From the NCBI RefSeq assembly GCF_003024195.1, contig NZ_KZ679065.1:17694-81693 (forward strand): a stretch of DNA of 64,000 nucleotides, read 5' to 3'. The notes beneath the pieces were generated by a model. It searched no databases. It saw only the letters and a list, made by a program, of their open reading frames with translations, and was not told the origin of the DNA. This stretch comes from Streptomyces dioscori. GTDB taxonomy: Bacteria; Actinomycetota; Actinomycetes; Streptomycetales; Streptomycetaceae. A program made the position numbers and the translations under genes. This document shows, piece after piece, positions 16,785 through 25,506 of the stretch (the first letter of the stretch is position 1; each line of letters opens with the position of its first letter).

Positions 16785-17705
16785 GCGCCTCTGTCTTGAC
16801 CAGAGCCATTTTTGGGTCAGGAGGGTCAGGGTGCCTGCCAGGGTGATGCCTGCCAGGTTCAGGAGGAGTTGGTTCGTGGAGCCGGCTGTCTGGGACGTGT
16901 CTCCGTAGCTGAGGGCGACCGCCGCGTTGGCAGCGGCCGGGACCGTGGTGACGGAGATGGCCACGCCCACCAGCAGGCCCGACTTGGCCGAGGTCAGGGA
17001 GAGCGTGCCGGCGATGCCCGCGAGGACCGCCACGACGAACGAGAACGCGTCGGGCGCGTAGACGAAGGCCGTGTTGGGCCGGTCGGCCTCCAGCATGTCC
17101 TCGGTGAACAGGCCCATCCCGTCCATCAGCAGGCTGAACAGCACGGTCACGGCCATCGCCACCGCGAAGCCCACGAGCAGGGCGGTCAGAGAGCGCAGTG
17201 CCAGGCGCGGCCGGCGTCGGACCACGGCCGTGCTGAATCCCGCCAGCGGGCCGAACTCCGGGCCCACCGCCATCGCGCCCACGATCAGGATCGCGTTGTC
17301 GAGGACCACACCGCAGGCCGCGATCATCGTGGCGAGCGTGATGAAGGCCAGGTAGGTGACCGAGAGCGTCGACTCCTCGTGCGTCGCCTCCGTCAGCTGC
17401 TCCCACAGGACCGCGTCGACGCCCTCTCCGGGTGCGTCGGCCTCCGCCTGGTCCGCACGCTTCGACAGCGACAGGTCGATGTCCTCGACGGCGATCGAAC
17501 CGACCGTGTCGATCTCCAGCTCGCGCAGCCCGCCGATCAGTTCGTCGCCCGCCTCGCGTGCCACGTCGACCATCACGAGGTCGCCGACGGGGTTGCGGGC
17601 GGCCCCCGGTACGACCGCCAGATGGGTCGTGCCGACGGTCTTCTCGATCAGGCGGATCACCGCCTCGGTCCGGTCGGACGGGGTGATCAGGCGCAGGTGC
17701 AGCAT
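16782..17705 (-). CDS. DUF389 integral membrane protein
   Basis: The product has 307 residues. A soluble N-terminal region of about 110 residues is followed by about six membrane segments. The first of these carries ILIVGAMAVGPEFGPLAG, the DUF389 hallmark. The family has no established biochemical role. The gene follows coaA by 39 bases on the same strand, so the two are probably cotranscribed. The stop codon is supplied by a dispersed repeat. Confidence 0.8.
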   Translation of the reverse strand: MLHLRLITPSDRTEAVIRLIEKTVGTTHLAVVPGAARNPVGDLVMVDVAREAGDELIGGLRELEIDTVGSIAVEDIDLSLSKRADQAEADAPGEGVDAVLWEQLTEATHEESTLSVTYLAFITLATMIAACGVVLDNAILIVGAMAVGPEFGPLAGFSTAVVRRRPRLALRSLTALLVGFAVAMAVTVLFSLLMDGMGLFTEDMLEADRPNTAFVYAPDAFSFVVAVLAGIAGTLSLTSAKSGLLVGVAISVTTVPAAANAAVALSYGDTSQTAGSTNQLLLNLAGITLAGTLTLLTQKWLWSRQRR

Positions 17706-17744
17706 GGGGGCAGGGTAGTCGGGGGTAGTCGTGCCGGGTGACGG

Positions 17745-18734
17745 TCAGAGTTTGCGCAGGCTGAGCTTCTGGACCTTGTGGTCCTGGCCCTTGCGGACGA
17801 CGAGGGTGGCGCGGCCCCGGGTGGGGGCCACGTTCTCCAGGAGGTTGACCTTGTTGACGGTCCGCCAGGTCGTGCGGGCGTAGTCGAGGGCCTCCTCCTC
17901 GGAGACCTGGGTGTACTTGCGGAAGTACGAGGACGGGTTCTGGAACGCCGTCTCGCGCAGCCGGCGGAAGCGGTTGAGGTACCAGCGCTCGATGTCCTCC
18001 TCCCGCGCGTCCACGTACACGCTGAAGTCGAAGTAGTCGGCGAGGCCGACGCGGGTGCGGCCGTCCTTGCCGGGGAGGGCGGGCTGCAGGACGTTCAGGC
18101 CCTCGACGATCAGGATGTCGGGGCGGCGGACGGTGAGGCGCTCGTCCGGGACGATGTCGTAGATGAGGTGGGAGTAGACGGGGGCCGTCACCTCGTCCTT
18201 GCCCGCCTTGATGTCGGCGACGAACCGGGTCAGCGCCCGGCGGTCGTACGACTCGGGGAACCCCTTCCTGGACATCAGACCGCGCGCCTGGAGTTCCTTC
18301 GTGGGGAGCAGGAAGCCGTCCGTGGTGACCCGTTCGACCCGCGGGTGTTCCGGCCAGCGGGACAGCAGGGCCTGGAGGAGGCGGGCGACGGTGGACTTGC
18401 CGACGGCGACCGAACCCGCCACGCCTATCACGAACGGCGTACCGGACTGCGAGCCCTTCTCGCCGAGGAAGGTGTTCAGGGCGCCGCGCAGGCCGTCGGT
18501 CGCGCCCACGTAGAGGTTGAGGAGCCGGGACAGCGGCAGATAGATGTCCCGTACCTCGTCGAGGTCGATGACATCGCCGAGACCGCGCAGTCTCTCCACC
18601 TCGTCGGCGGTCAGCGGAAGAGGTGTCTTCTCACGCAGCGCGCTCCACTGAGCACGGGTGAGGTCGACGTAGGGAGTCGCCTCCGGCCTGGGCCGGTGGG
18701 CGCTCCGCGGCAACGAGGAGACCGATGAGATCAC
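17745..18734 (-). CDS. coaA: Type I pantothenate kinase
   Basis: CoaA phosphorylates pantothenate with ATP, the first and regulated step of coenzyme A synthesis. The 329-residue product has the P-loop GVAGSVAVGKST (104-115), the family start PYVDLTRAQW and the motif PRVERVTTDGFLLP. It also has GFPESYDRRAL. Coenzyme A from this pathway supplies the phosphopantetheine used by AcpS at 28184. Confidence 0.96.
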   Translation of the reverse strand: MISSVSSLPRSAHRPRPEATPYVDLTRAQWSALREKTPLPLTADEVERLRGLGDVIDLDEVRDIYLPLSRLLNLYVGATDGLRGALNTFLGEKGSQSGTPFVIGVAGSVAVGKSTVARLLQALLSRWPEHPRVERVTTDGFLLPTKELQARGLMSRKGFPESYDRRALTRFVADIKAGKDEVTAPVYSHLIYDIVPDERLTVRRPDILIVEGLNVLQPALPGKDGRTRVGLADYFDFSVYVDAREEDIERWYLNRFRRLRETAFQNPSSYFRKYTQVSEEEALDYARTTWRTVNKVNLLENVAPTRGRATLVVRKGQDHKVQKLSLRKL

Positions 18735-18899
18735 AGTCCATTGTTACGGGAGTTTGAACGAAGCGTCGGGTGGAGTCCGTCACGCCGGGCCTGTGTTCGG
18801 GCGCGTCCGGACCCTGGACCGCTGGGGCGCATGGGCATAGCGTGCCGCCCACCCGGGAGCGAGCCGCCTTCCGGGACGCCGGTGGTGGGGATGGTCGTC

Positions 18900-19160
18900 A
18901 TGACCGTACGTTTCCGAGTGCGTGGCCTGGTGGGGCGAAGAACCGGGGGAGGAGTCGGGGGAGGCGCCGGGCGCGGTCCGGCCGACGTGGTGGGCCAGGT
19001 GTGCAGTGAGCTGGCCGTCGACCTGCCGGACGAGGACCTGGGGGAGTACCTCTACGACTGCATCGACCTCTACCGGATGGGCAGCAAGCCGCGCTGCGAG
19101 GAGGTCGAGTACCTGGGGATGGTGCAGGACGCGATCGACCGCATCGAGTGCGGCGAGTAG
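18900..19160 (+). CDS. Small protein of unknown function
   Basis: The reading frame is open from 18741, but the conserved-looking part is the C-terminal half. The likely start is ATG at 18900 (MTVRFRVRGLVGRR), giving 86 residues. The sequence has a Gly-rich N-terminus, then an acidic helical region with LPDEDLGEYLYDCIDLYRMG, and it ends AIDRIECGE. No domain is recognised. Position between divergent coaA and glmS suggests a stable small gene. The start is uncertain. Confidence 0.5.
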   Translation: MTVRFRVRGLVGRRTGGGVGGGAGRGPADVVGQVCSELAVDLPDEDLGEYLYDCIDLYRMGSKPRCEEVEYLGMVQDAIDRIECGE

Positions 19161-19242
19161 GGGACAACGGCCCGGGACGCCGACGGCCCGGGAATTTCCG
19201 ATATCGGGCACGCGGTGCCTCGGTGGGGCGCGCGTCGGCATC

Positions 19243-19248
19243 TAGGCT
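19243..19248 (+). promoter_or_regulatory. -10 element for a leaderless glmS transcript
   Basis: TAGGCT ends six bases before the glmS ATG at 19255. There is no ribosome binding site, which is what a leaderless mRNA starting at the ATG would look like. Confidence 0.5.
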
Positions 19249-19254
19249 GCCGCC

Positions 19255-21102
19255 ATGTGCGGAATCGTGGGATACGTGGGGTCGCAGTCGGCGCTCGATG
19301 TGGTGGTCGCCGGGCTGAAGCGGCTGGAGTACCGGGGATACGACTCGGCGGGCATCGCGGTGCTCGCGGACGGCGGGATGGCCGCGGCGAAGAAGGCCGG
19401 CAAGCTCGCCAACCTGGAGAAGGAACTGGTGGAGCGGCCGTTGCCGGCCGGTTCGACGGGGATCGGGCACACGCGCTGGGCCACGCACGGCGGGCCGACT
19501 GACCTCAACGCGCATCCGCATCTCGACAACGCGGGGCGGGTCGCGGTCGTCCACAACGGCATCATCGAGAACTTCGCGGAGCTGCGCGCCGAGCTGGCCG
19601 AGCGAGGACACGCGCTCTCCTCCGAGACGGACACCGAGGTCGTCGCGCACCTCCTCGCCGAGGAGTTCTCCGCGTGCGCCGACCTCGCCGAGTCCATGCG
19701 GCTGGTGTGCCGACGGCTCGAAGGGGCGTTCACGCTGGTGGCCGCGCACGCCGACGAGCCGGACGTGGTGGTCGGCGCCCGGCGCAACTCGCCGCTCGTC
19801 GTGGGCGTAGGGGAGGGCGAGGCCTTCCTCGCCTCGGACGTCGCCGCGTTCATCGCGCACACCCGGTCCGCGATCGAACTGGGCCAGGACCAGGTGGTCG
19901 AACTGCGGCGCGACGGGGTGCACGTCACCGGGTTCGACGGCTCACCGGCCGAGACCCGCTCGTACCACGTCGACTGGGACGTGTCCGCCGCCGAGAAGGG
20001 CGGCTACGACTACTTCATGCTCAAGGAGATCGCCGAGCAGCCGAAGGCGGTCGCCGACACGCTGCTCGGCCGGATCGACGCGAGCGGTTCGCTGACACTC
20101 GACGAGGTGCGGATCGCGCCCGGCGCGCTGCGGGAGGTCGACAAGGTCGTGGTGGTGGCCTGCGGGACCGCCTTCCACGCCGGGCTCATCGCCAAGTACG
20201 CCATCGAGCACTGGACGCGGATCCCGTGCGAGGTGGAACTGGCGAGCGAGTTCCGGTACCGGGACCCGATCCTGGACGCGCGGACGCTCGTCATCGCCAT
20301 CTCGCAGTCCGGGGAGACCATGGACACGCTGATGGCGCTGCGGCACGCGCGGGAGCAGGGCGCGAAGGTCCTGGCCGTCTGCAACACGAACGGCTCGACG
20401 ATTCCGCGCGAGTCCGATGCGGTCCTCTACACCCACGCGGGGCCGGAAGTCGCGGTCGCCTCCACGAAGGCGTTCCTCACCCAGCTCGTGGCCTGCTACC
20501 TGGTCGCCCTGTACCTGGGCCAGGTGCGCGGCACCAAGTGGGGCGACGAGATCCGGGCCGTCGTACGCGACCTGTCCCGGATCTCGGAGGAGGTCGAGCA
20601 GGTCCTGGAGACGATGGAGCCGGTACGGGAGCTGGCACGCTCACTGGCCTCGAAGAACACCGTGCTGTTCCTGGGCCGGCACGTGGGCTACCCGGTCGCC
20701 CTTGAGGGCGCGCTCAAGCTCAAGGAACTCGCCTACATGCACGCCGAGGGCTTCGCGGCGGGCGAACTGAAGCACGGGCCGATCGCTCTGATCGAGGAGG
20801 ACCTGCCGGTGGTCGTGGTGGTGCCGTCGCCGAAGGGGCGTTCGGTGCTGCACGACAAGATCGTCTCCAACATCCAGGAGATCCGGGCGCGGGGTGCGCG
20901 GACGATCGTGATCGCGGAGGAGGGGGACGAGACGGTGGTCCCGTACGCGGACCACCTGATCCGGATCCCCGCGACGCCGGTGCTGTTGCAGCCGCTTGTC
21001 GCGACGGTGCCGTTGCAGGTCTTCGCCTGCGAACTGGCGACCGCCCGCGGCAACGAGGTGGATCAGCCGCGCAACTTGGCGAAGTCGGTGACGGTGGAGT
21101 AG
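19255..21102 (+). CDS. glmS: Glutamine-fructose-6-phosphate aminotransferase
   Basis: GlmS makes glucosamine-6-phosphate from fructose-6-phosphate and glutamine, the first step toward UDP-GlcNAc. The 615-residue product has the N-terminal glutaminase with nucleophile C2 in MCGIVGYVG and the motif HTRWATHGGP. Two SIS domains follow, with ISQSGETMDT and GRHVGYPVALEGALKLKE, and it ends NLAKSVTVE. The last 40 bases overlap the end of the DUF397 gene on the other strand. No glmS ribozyme is visible. Confidence 0.97.
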   Translation: MCGIVGYVGSQSALDVVVAGLKRLEYRGYDSAGIAVLADGGMAAAKKAGKLANLEKELVERPLPAGSTGIGHTRWATHGGPTDLNAHPHLDNAGRVAVVHNGIIENFAELRAELAERGHALSSETDTEVVAHLLAEEFSACADLAESMRLVCRRLEGAFTLVAAHADEPDVVVGARRNSPLVVGVGEGEAFLASDVAAFIAHTRSAIELGQDQVVELRRDGVHVTGFDGSPAETRSYHVDWDVSAAEKGGYDYFMLKEIAEQPKAVADTLLGRIDASGSLTLDEVRIAPGALREVDKVVVVACGTAFHAGLIAKYAIEHWTRIPCEVELASEFRYRDPILDARTLVIAISQSGETMDTLMALRHAREQGAKVLAVCNTNGSTIPRESDAVLYTHAGPEVAVASTKAFLTQLVACYLVALYLGQVRGTKWGDEIRAVVRDLSRISEEVEQVLETMEPVRELARSLASKNTVLFLGRHVGYPVALEGALKLKELAYMHAEGFAAGELKHGPIALIEEDLPVVVVVPSPKGRSVLHDKIVSNIQEIRARGARTIVIAEEGDETVVPYADHLIRIPATPVLLQPLVATVPLQVFACELATARGNEVDQPRNLAKSVTVE

Positions 21103-21287
21103 CGCTGCGCAAGGGCGTCGACGAAGGGGGTGAAGGCTCCGGCCGGGAAGGTGAGTTGGCCCCTGGCCGGGGCTTTTGAGTCTCGGACGGCTATGTGGGT
21201 GGGGGTGGTTGCGATCTCCACGCAGTCGTTGCCGTCGTCGGGGCCTGAGTAGGACGACTTCCGCCAGTTGCCCATGGGGCGCCTCAC
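21063..21287 (-). CDS. DUF397 protein of a WhiJ-like trio
   Basis: DUF397 proteins are small partners of helix-turn-helix regulators in actinomycete development. The 74-residue product has the family signature WRKSSYSGPDDGNDCVEIA, AVRDSK and FTPFVDAL. The GTG start overlaps the stop of the upstream regulator gene (GTGA), so translation is coupled. An in-frame ATG four codons later is an alternative. The 3' end overlaps glmS by 40 bases in convergent orientation. Confidence 0.88.
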   Translation of the reverse strand: MRRPMGNWRKSSYSGPDDGNDCVEIATTPTHIAVRDSKAPARGQLTFPAGAFTPFVDALAQRYSTVTDFAKLRG

Positions 21288-22120
21288 AGCTCTTTCGCCA
21301 GTTGATGGATGAAGTCACGCGACCGTTCGGAGCCGAGCGATACGGCTTCCATTTTACGGAAGCGCGTTCGGAAGGCCCCGAGCTGCGCCTCGGAATCGAT
21401 GAATGCCGAGCCGTGCGGAACGTCGCGCACCACAGTGTCCAGTTTGGGTACGGGGCCACCCAGGTACGTCATCGTGTTGGCGGCTGTTCCGAAGTCGTCC
21501 AGGTCGAAGGGGATGGCGCGCACCGTGACGCGGCCCGCATCGGAAAGCTCCAGGAGCCGGGCGAGTTGTGTTCGGGAGGTGGCCCGGTCGCTGACCCTGA
21601 TGCGCAAGGCCGCCTCGTGGATCACCAGCTCGTACGGGAAGGTGAAGTTCTGCCGTGCCATTCGGTGATGGACACGCAACTCAAGCTCATCCTGGGTGAG
21701 CTCGGGGACCCTTGAGGAAAAGACGCCGCGGGCGTAGGCCTCGGTCTGCAGCGGGCCTGGTACGTACAGGATTGCTACGTCGCGTCGGAACGAGCTGTGG
21801 TGATCCAGCTCGGACAGATCCAGGAAAGAAGCTGGAAGCTGGCCCCTGTACTCCTCCCACCACCCCTGTGTCCGGTCCGTGGCCATCCCGACCAGGGCAT
21901 CGATGAACTCCGTGTCCGTGCACGCGTAGTGGGACGCGAGGCGACGGAGGCGTTTCTCGCTCACGCCTGAAGTGCCCAGCTCAATCTGGCTGATCTGGAC
22001 GGAGTTCACGCCGAGCAGCGCTCCCGCCTCGCGAGCACTGAGTCCTGCCGCCTCGCGGAGCCTGCGCAGTTCGACCGCCAAGCGCATCTGTCGTGCTGTT
22101 GGTTCGCGCCGTGCACTCAT
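21284..22120 (-). CDS. Helix-turn-helix regulator with DUF5753 domain
   Basis: This 278-residue protein has an N-terminal XRE-type helix-turn-helix (about 10-70, LREAAGLSAREAGALLGVNSV with ISQIELG). The C-terminal DUF5753 domain (about 85-270) includes VPGPLQTEAYA. WhiJ of S. coelicolor has this architecture and represses development. ATG 22120 (MSARREPTARQ) is preferred because GGGAG lies six bases upstream; an ATG six codons earlier lacks one. It forms a unit with DUF397 downstream and the divergent ATPase at 22357. Confidence 0.88.
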   Translation of the reverse strand: MSARREPTARQMRLAVELRRLREAAGLSAREAGALLGVNSVQISQIELGTSGVSEKRLRRLASHYACTDTEFIDALVGMATDRTQGWWEEYRGQLPASFLDLSELDHHSSFRRDVAILYVPGPLQTEAYARGVFSSRVPELTQDELELRVHHRMARQNFTFPYELVIHEAALRIRVSDRATSRTQLARLLELSDAGRVTVRAIPFDLDDFGTAANTMTYLGGPVPKLDTVVRDVPHGSAFIDSEAQLGAFRTRFRKMEAVSLGSERSRDFIHQLAKEL

Positions 22121-22356
22121 GGCTGCTCCCTGGCGCAACGCGCCTGCTGCTGTGACTCGTTCGGAGTCAGATTACGCGGTCCAGTTGCTAAAGCTTAAAT
22201 CTAAGGTCTACCTTCAGTGACGCGACGCACACCCTGCGCCACTTTTCGGGACCTCGGAAGCGCACCACTCCGTCCTGCCGGGACGGCTGAGGCATGCCCA
22301 CCGCCCGTGATCGGCCGCAGATCTCCGAAACCCCACCACCGAACCGGAGCTGACGC

Positions 22357-22779
22357 ATGCCTGAAACCGAGACCGACGTGCCCTGGGAGTACTCCCTCTA
22401 CATCCCCAACGACCTCAGAGCGGTCACGGTCAGCCGCCGTACCCTCCGGCTGATCCTCACCATGCACGGCCTGATCCGGCACGTCGACGTGGCCGAACTC
22501 CTCGCCGCCGAGCTGGTCGGCAACGCCGTACGGCACACCAAGGGCCCCGCCGCCCTCCGCGTGCGCTGGGCGGCCGGCGTGCTGCGGATCGGCGCCTGGG
22601 ACGCGGACCCCGGCCCGCCGGAACCGCCGTGCTCGACGGGCGACTTGCTGGACCTCTCGGAGGAGGGCCGCGGGCTGGCCCTGGTCAAGTCCTGCGCCGA
22701 CACCTGGGGCTGGCACCCCCTGACGAGCGACGGCAATGGCGGCAAGTACGTGTGGTGCGAACTGGCGTCGACGGCGTGA
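22357..22779 (+). CDS. HATPase_c_2 anti-sigma-like ATP-binding protein
   Basis: The 140-residue product is a GHKL ATPase domain of the RsbW/anti-sigma type. LAAELVGNAVRH is the N-box, DADPGPPEPP the G1 box, and EEGRGLALVKSCADTWG the G2 region. Such proteins often accompany DUF397/DUF5753 pairs in streptomycetes. The ATG has CGGAG about eight bases upstream. It is divergent from the regulator gene with a 236-base gap. Whether it binds a sigma factor is not known. Confidence 0.85.
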   Translation: MPETETDVPWEYSLYIPNDLRAVTVSRRTLRLILTMHGLIRHVDVAELLAAELVGNAVRHTKGPAALRVRWAAGVLRIGAWDADPGPPEPPCSTGDLLDLSEEGRGLALVKSCADTWGWHPLTSDGNGGKYVWCELASTA

Positions 22780-22806
22780 CCGCCGGTAGGTAGTCGGTTC
22801 CGGGCC

Positions 22807-23517
22807 TCAGTGGTGCGGTGTGGTCGGGGGTGGTGTGAGTGCGTCGCCGATCGTGCCGCCGGTGGCGTCGCGTATCGCCCGTGCGACGTAGCGGATCACG
22901 TCGCCCTCGAACTCCGGGGGGATGGTGCCGCGTAGCGCGGCGGTGCCCAGTTCCTCGTTGACGACCCGGAAGGCGGCGGAGGCCGCCGCCGCGTGCAGCC
23001 GTACGTCGAGGTCGGTGGCCGGCAGGCCCAGGCGCTTCGCGATGATCGCGGTCATCTCGCGTTCCACCTGGTCGCAGGCCATCAGCCACGCGGTGCGGAT
23101 CGCCGGTTCATGGTCCGCCAGCCTGATCATCCTGATCGCGAGCAGGGTGTCGGCCTGCTCGACCGCGTCGGCGGCACGCGCGTAACCCGTGGCCTCCGTG
23201 GCGAGGTGATCCTCAAGGGAGAGGTGGCGCGGCCAGCTCCGCAGCATGCGCATCTCCCACTCGACGCCCTGGGTGACGATGGGTTCGGCGCAGCTCTCCT
23301 TGCTGCGGAAGTGGCGCCAGACGGTGCGGGTGGACAGGCCCACGGCCCGCGCGATCCGGTCGCCGCTGGTGGCGGCCACCCCGTGCTCCCAGAAGAGGCG
23401 TGACGCCTCGCGGGAGATCTCCAGGCGCAGCCGGTGGCGCCGCCGCTCGCTCATTCCCGCGGCGCCGGGGCTCGGGAGTGTGTCCACCTGAACCTGAATC
23501 ACCCCATCATGGGACAT
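22807..23517 (-). CDS. TetR-family regulator, duplicate A
   Basis: The N-terminal TetR helix-turn-helix (RLEISREASRLFWEHGV to VGLSTRTVWRHFRSKES) is followed by a ligand domain. The 236-residue frame starts at 23517, but an internal ATG at 23454 gives MSERRRHRLRLE, matching its paralogue; neither has a strong binding site. Two stretches of its DNA are nearly identical to duplicate B at 23594. A 15-bp operator lies upstream (23543-23557), so self- or cross-regulation is likely. Confidence 0.88.
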   Translation of the reverse strand: MSHDGVIQVQVDTLPSPGAAGMSERRRHRLRLEISREASRLFWEHGVAATSGDRIARAVGLSTRTVWRHFRSKESCAEPIVTQGVEWEMRMLRSWPRHLSLEDHLATEATGYARAADAVEQADTLLAIRMIRLADHEPAIRTAWLMACDQVEREMTAIIAKRLGLPATDLDVRLHAAAASAAFRVVNEELGTAALRGTIPPEFEGDVIRYVARAIRDATGGTIGDALTPPPTTPHH

Positions 23518-23542
23518 GTGGAGACGGCGTCAAGTGTCACGA

Positions 23543-23557
23543 TGTCACTAAGTGGCA
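23543..23557. promoter_or_regulatory. TetR-type operator upstream of duplicate A
   Basis: TGTCACTAAGTGGCA matches the perfect palindrome TGTCACTAAGTGACA found at 25460 in 14 of 15 positions. It lies between the two TetR genes. Confidence 0.7.
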
Positions 23558-23593
23558 TTGCTGGCAAGTGGCGGCAAACGGACGTCCCGCCGC

Positions 23594-24244
23594 TCAGGTG
23601 GCGACAGGGTCCCCCACGGCCCCACCCGTGGCCCTGCGGACGGCGTGCGCCACGCGCTCCGGGGCGTCGGCGAACTGCGCGGGGTCGGCGCCGTCGAGGA
23701 GGGCCGCGCCGATCTCCTCGTTGATGACCCGAAGGGCGGCGGAGGCCGCCGCCGCGTGCAGCCGTACGTCGAGGTCGGTGGCCGGCAGGCCCAGGCGTTT
23801 CGCGATGATCGCGGTCATCTCGCGTTCCACCTGGTCGCAGGCCATCAACCAGGCGGTGCGCAGGGCCGGTTCCGTGTCGGCCAGCCGGATCATCCGCACC
23901 GCGAGCCCGTTGTCCGCCAGCTCGACGGCGCTGGCCTCGGTACGGAACCGGCGGGCCTCCGTGCTGAAGCGCTCTTCGAGCGAGAGATGGGCGGGCCAGT
24001 CGCGCAGCGTGCGCATCTCCCATTCGACGCCCTGGGTGACGATGGGTTCGGCGCAGCTCTCCTTGCTGCGGAAGTGGCGCCAGATGGTACGGGTGGACAG
24101 ACCCACCGCCTCGGCGATCTGGTCACCGCTGGTGCGGTCGACTCCCTGCTCCCAGAAGAGGCGTGACGCCTCGCGGGAGATCTCCAGACGCAGCCGGTGG
24201 CGCCGCTGCTCGCTCATCCCGCCGCCGCGCTTGGCCGTCGCCAT
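23594..24244 (-). CDS. TetR-family regulator, duplicate B
   Basis: This 216-residue TetR protein is closely related to the adjacent gene at 22807. The recognition helix region (LSTRTIWRHFRSKESCAEPIV) is the same apart from one conservative change, so both probably bind the same site. ATG 24244 is the likely start because GGAGGTGACC lies just upstream, the best ribosome site in this region; the frame extends further to 24298. Half-sites of the shared operator lie at 24293-24307. The ligand domain differs more between the copies, which suggests different inducers. Confidence 0.9.
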   Translation of the reverse strand: MATAKRGGGMSEQRRHRLRLEISREASRLFWEQGVDRTSGDQIAEAVGLSTRTIWRHFRSKESCAEPIVTQGVEWEMRTLRDWPAHLSLEERFSTEARRFRTEASAVELADNGLAVRMIRLADTEPALRTAWLMACDQVEREMTAIIAKRLGLPATDLDVRLHAAAASAALRVINEEIGAALLDGADPAQFADAPERVAHAVRRATGGAVGDPVAT

Positions 24245-24292
24245 ACCGGTCACCTCCGCTCGCTCACCCCTGTCAGCACGTGAGTGACATGA

Positions 24293-24307
24293 TGACATTA
24301 AGTGACG
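24293..24307. promoter_or_regulatory. TetR-type operator upstream of duplicate B
   Basis: TGACATTAAGTGACG matches the site at 25434 in 13 of 15 positions. It lies about 50 bases before the start of duplicate B. Confidence 0.6.
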
Positions 24308-24362
24308 CTCGGATGCGAACGGGGCGGCCTAGGTGCGGCCACCCGGCGCACACTCACGCTCA

Positions 24363-24428
24363 GGCTTCGCGCGTATCGTCGTCCGGTTCGGCGCAGGCTT
24401 TGCGCGACCGTCGTCCGGCTCGGCGAAC
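24363..24428. repeat. Imperfect 33-bp tandem repeat
   Basis: Two 33-base units begin GGCTTCGCGCG and GGCTTTGCGCG and share GTCGTCCGG. They lie in the 304-base gap 24245-24548 between TetR duplicate B and the DUF3159 gene, which holds no gene otherwise. Confidence 0.7.
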
Positions 24429-24548
24429 GCCCCGGCCGGTACGGCTGCCATGTCTCCGACCGGACCCCGCGACGGTGACCGCGCCGGAGGACCGTCATCG
24501 CCTCCGGCCTCCGGCCTCCGTCGCGCTCGCGGGGTGGCACGGAAAGGG

Positions 24549-25241
24549 TCAGGCGTGATCCGCGGGGAGCAGGCCGACGGTCTTCAGGTGTTTGTCCGAG
24601 CGGCGGCCGGCCCAGGCGACGACCAGGAGGGCCAGGGCGAGCAGGGGGAAGCCCATGACGATCTTGGCGGCGCCCAGCGAACCGACCTGGTCGGTCGCGT
24701 AGAAGTACTGCTGGACGGCGAACCGGGCACCGAAGACGGCGGCCAGTACCAGGGTGGCCACGCCGTGGTAACGCCGCGAGCGCTTGTCCGCGCGCCAGGC
24801 GCCGCCCTTGCCGGTGGCCGTGCTCCAGAGCACGCCGGCCAGCGGCCACCGCGCCAGGACGGAGGCGAGGAACAGGACGGCGCCGGCCAGGCTCGCCCAG
24901 ATGCCGATGAGGAAGTAGTCCTTGGCCGACCCGGTGAACCAGACGACCCCGGCGGCGACCGCGACGCCGAACACGCCGCCGATCGCGGGCTGCAGCGATT
25001 CCCCGCGTACCAGGCGCACCACGGCGATGGCCAACGCGACGGCGAAGGCGGCGACGATCGACGTCGTCAGGCTGCTGACGTTGTGGGCGACGACGAATGC
25101 CAGCGCGGGCAGTGCCGAGTAGACGATTCCCTTGGTGCCGCCCGCCTGGTCGAGGACCGACGGTCGCTGCTCGGGGGGTGCCTGCGTCGTCTGTGCCGTC
25201 CGTGTGCCGGACTCTGTCTCCAGGAAGCTCTTGGCCTTCAT
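24549..25241 (-). CDS. DUF3159 integral membrane protein
   Basis: The product has 230 residues with about six membrane segments after a 25-residue hydrophilic start. GGTKGIVYSALPALAF and a final TVGLLPADHA are seen. It resembles the actinobacterial DUF3159 family, whose function is unknown. ATG 25241 is chosen (MKAKSFLETES) with GGGAG upstream; the frame extends to 25295 but would cross the operator. Two copies of the TetR operator lie 50-80 bases upstream, so the adjacent TetR pair probably controls it. Confidence 0.8.
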   Translation of the reverse strand: MKAKSFLETESGTRTAQTTQAPPEQRPSVLDQAGGTKGIVYSALPALAFVVAHNVSSLTTSIVAAFAVALAIAVVRLVRGESLQPAIGGVFGVAVAAGVVWFTGSAKDYFLIGIWASLAGAVLFLASVLARWPLAGVLWSTATGKGGAWRADKRSRRYHGVATLVLAAVFGARFAVQQYFYATDQVGSLGAAKIVMGFPLLALALLVVAWAGRRSDKHLKTVGLLPADHA

Positions 25242-25289
25242 GGTGGTCAGTTCTCCCGACTGCGTCTGGGGCAAGACACACCAGCGGTG

Positions 25290-25322
25290 CGTCACTTAAT
25301 GCCAGTGTGGCAGTAAGTGACA
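25290..25322. promoter_or_regulatory. Two TetR-type operators upstream of DUF3159
   Basis: CGTCACTTAATGCCA (25290-25304, reading on the minus strand as TGGCATTAAGTGACG) and TGGCAGTAAGTGACA (25308-25322) each match the palindromic sites at 25434/25460 in 13 of 15 positions. Their centres are 18 bases apart. Confidence 0.72.
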
Positions 25323-25433
25323 GATCTGGCTACCCCCACTCGTCGGACTCGTCGGAGTGGGTCGTGTGGCGGCCGTGTTCGGCCGCTTGCCCCGTGGTGA
25401 CAACCCCACTCCCCGAGGTGTGCTTGCGGTGGG

Positions 25434-25474
25434 TGTCATTAAGTGACACAGTCTGGGAATGTCACTAAGTGACA
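25434..25474. promoter_or_regulatory. Two palindromic TetR operators upstream of the S9 peptidase
   Basis: TGTCATTAAGTGACA (25434-25448) and the perfect palindrome TGTCACTAAGTGACA (25460-25474) lie 26 bases apart, centre to centre. The second ends 32 bases before the peptidase start. They would block or govern that promoter directly. Confidence 0.8.
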
Positions 25475-25506
25475 GAAGCGACAGGAGCGAACAAGGAGGG
25501 ACCGAT

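Noticed and set aside
19255..19400. glmS ribozyme
   Set aside because: The gene starts right after a -10 element, so there is no leader to carry a ribozyme, and this element is not known from streptomycetes.
25459..25506. Start of the S9 peptidase at 25459
   Set aside because: It would place coding sequence over the perfect operator, and ATG 25507 has AAGGAGGG six bases upstream.
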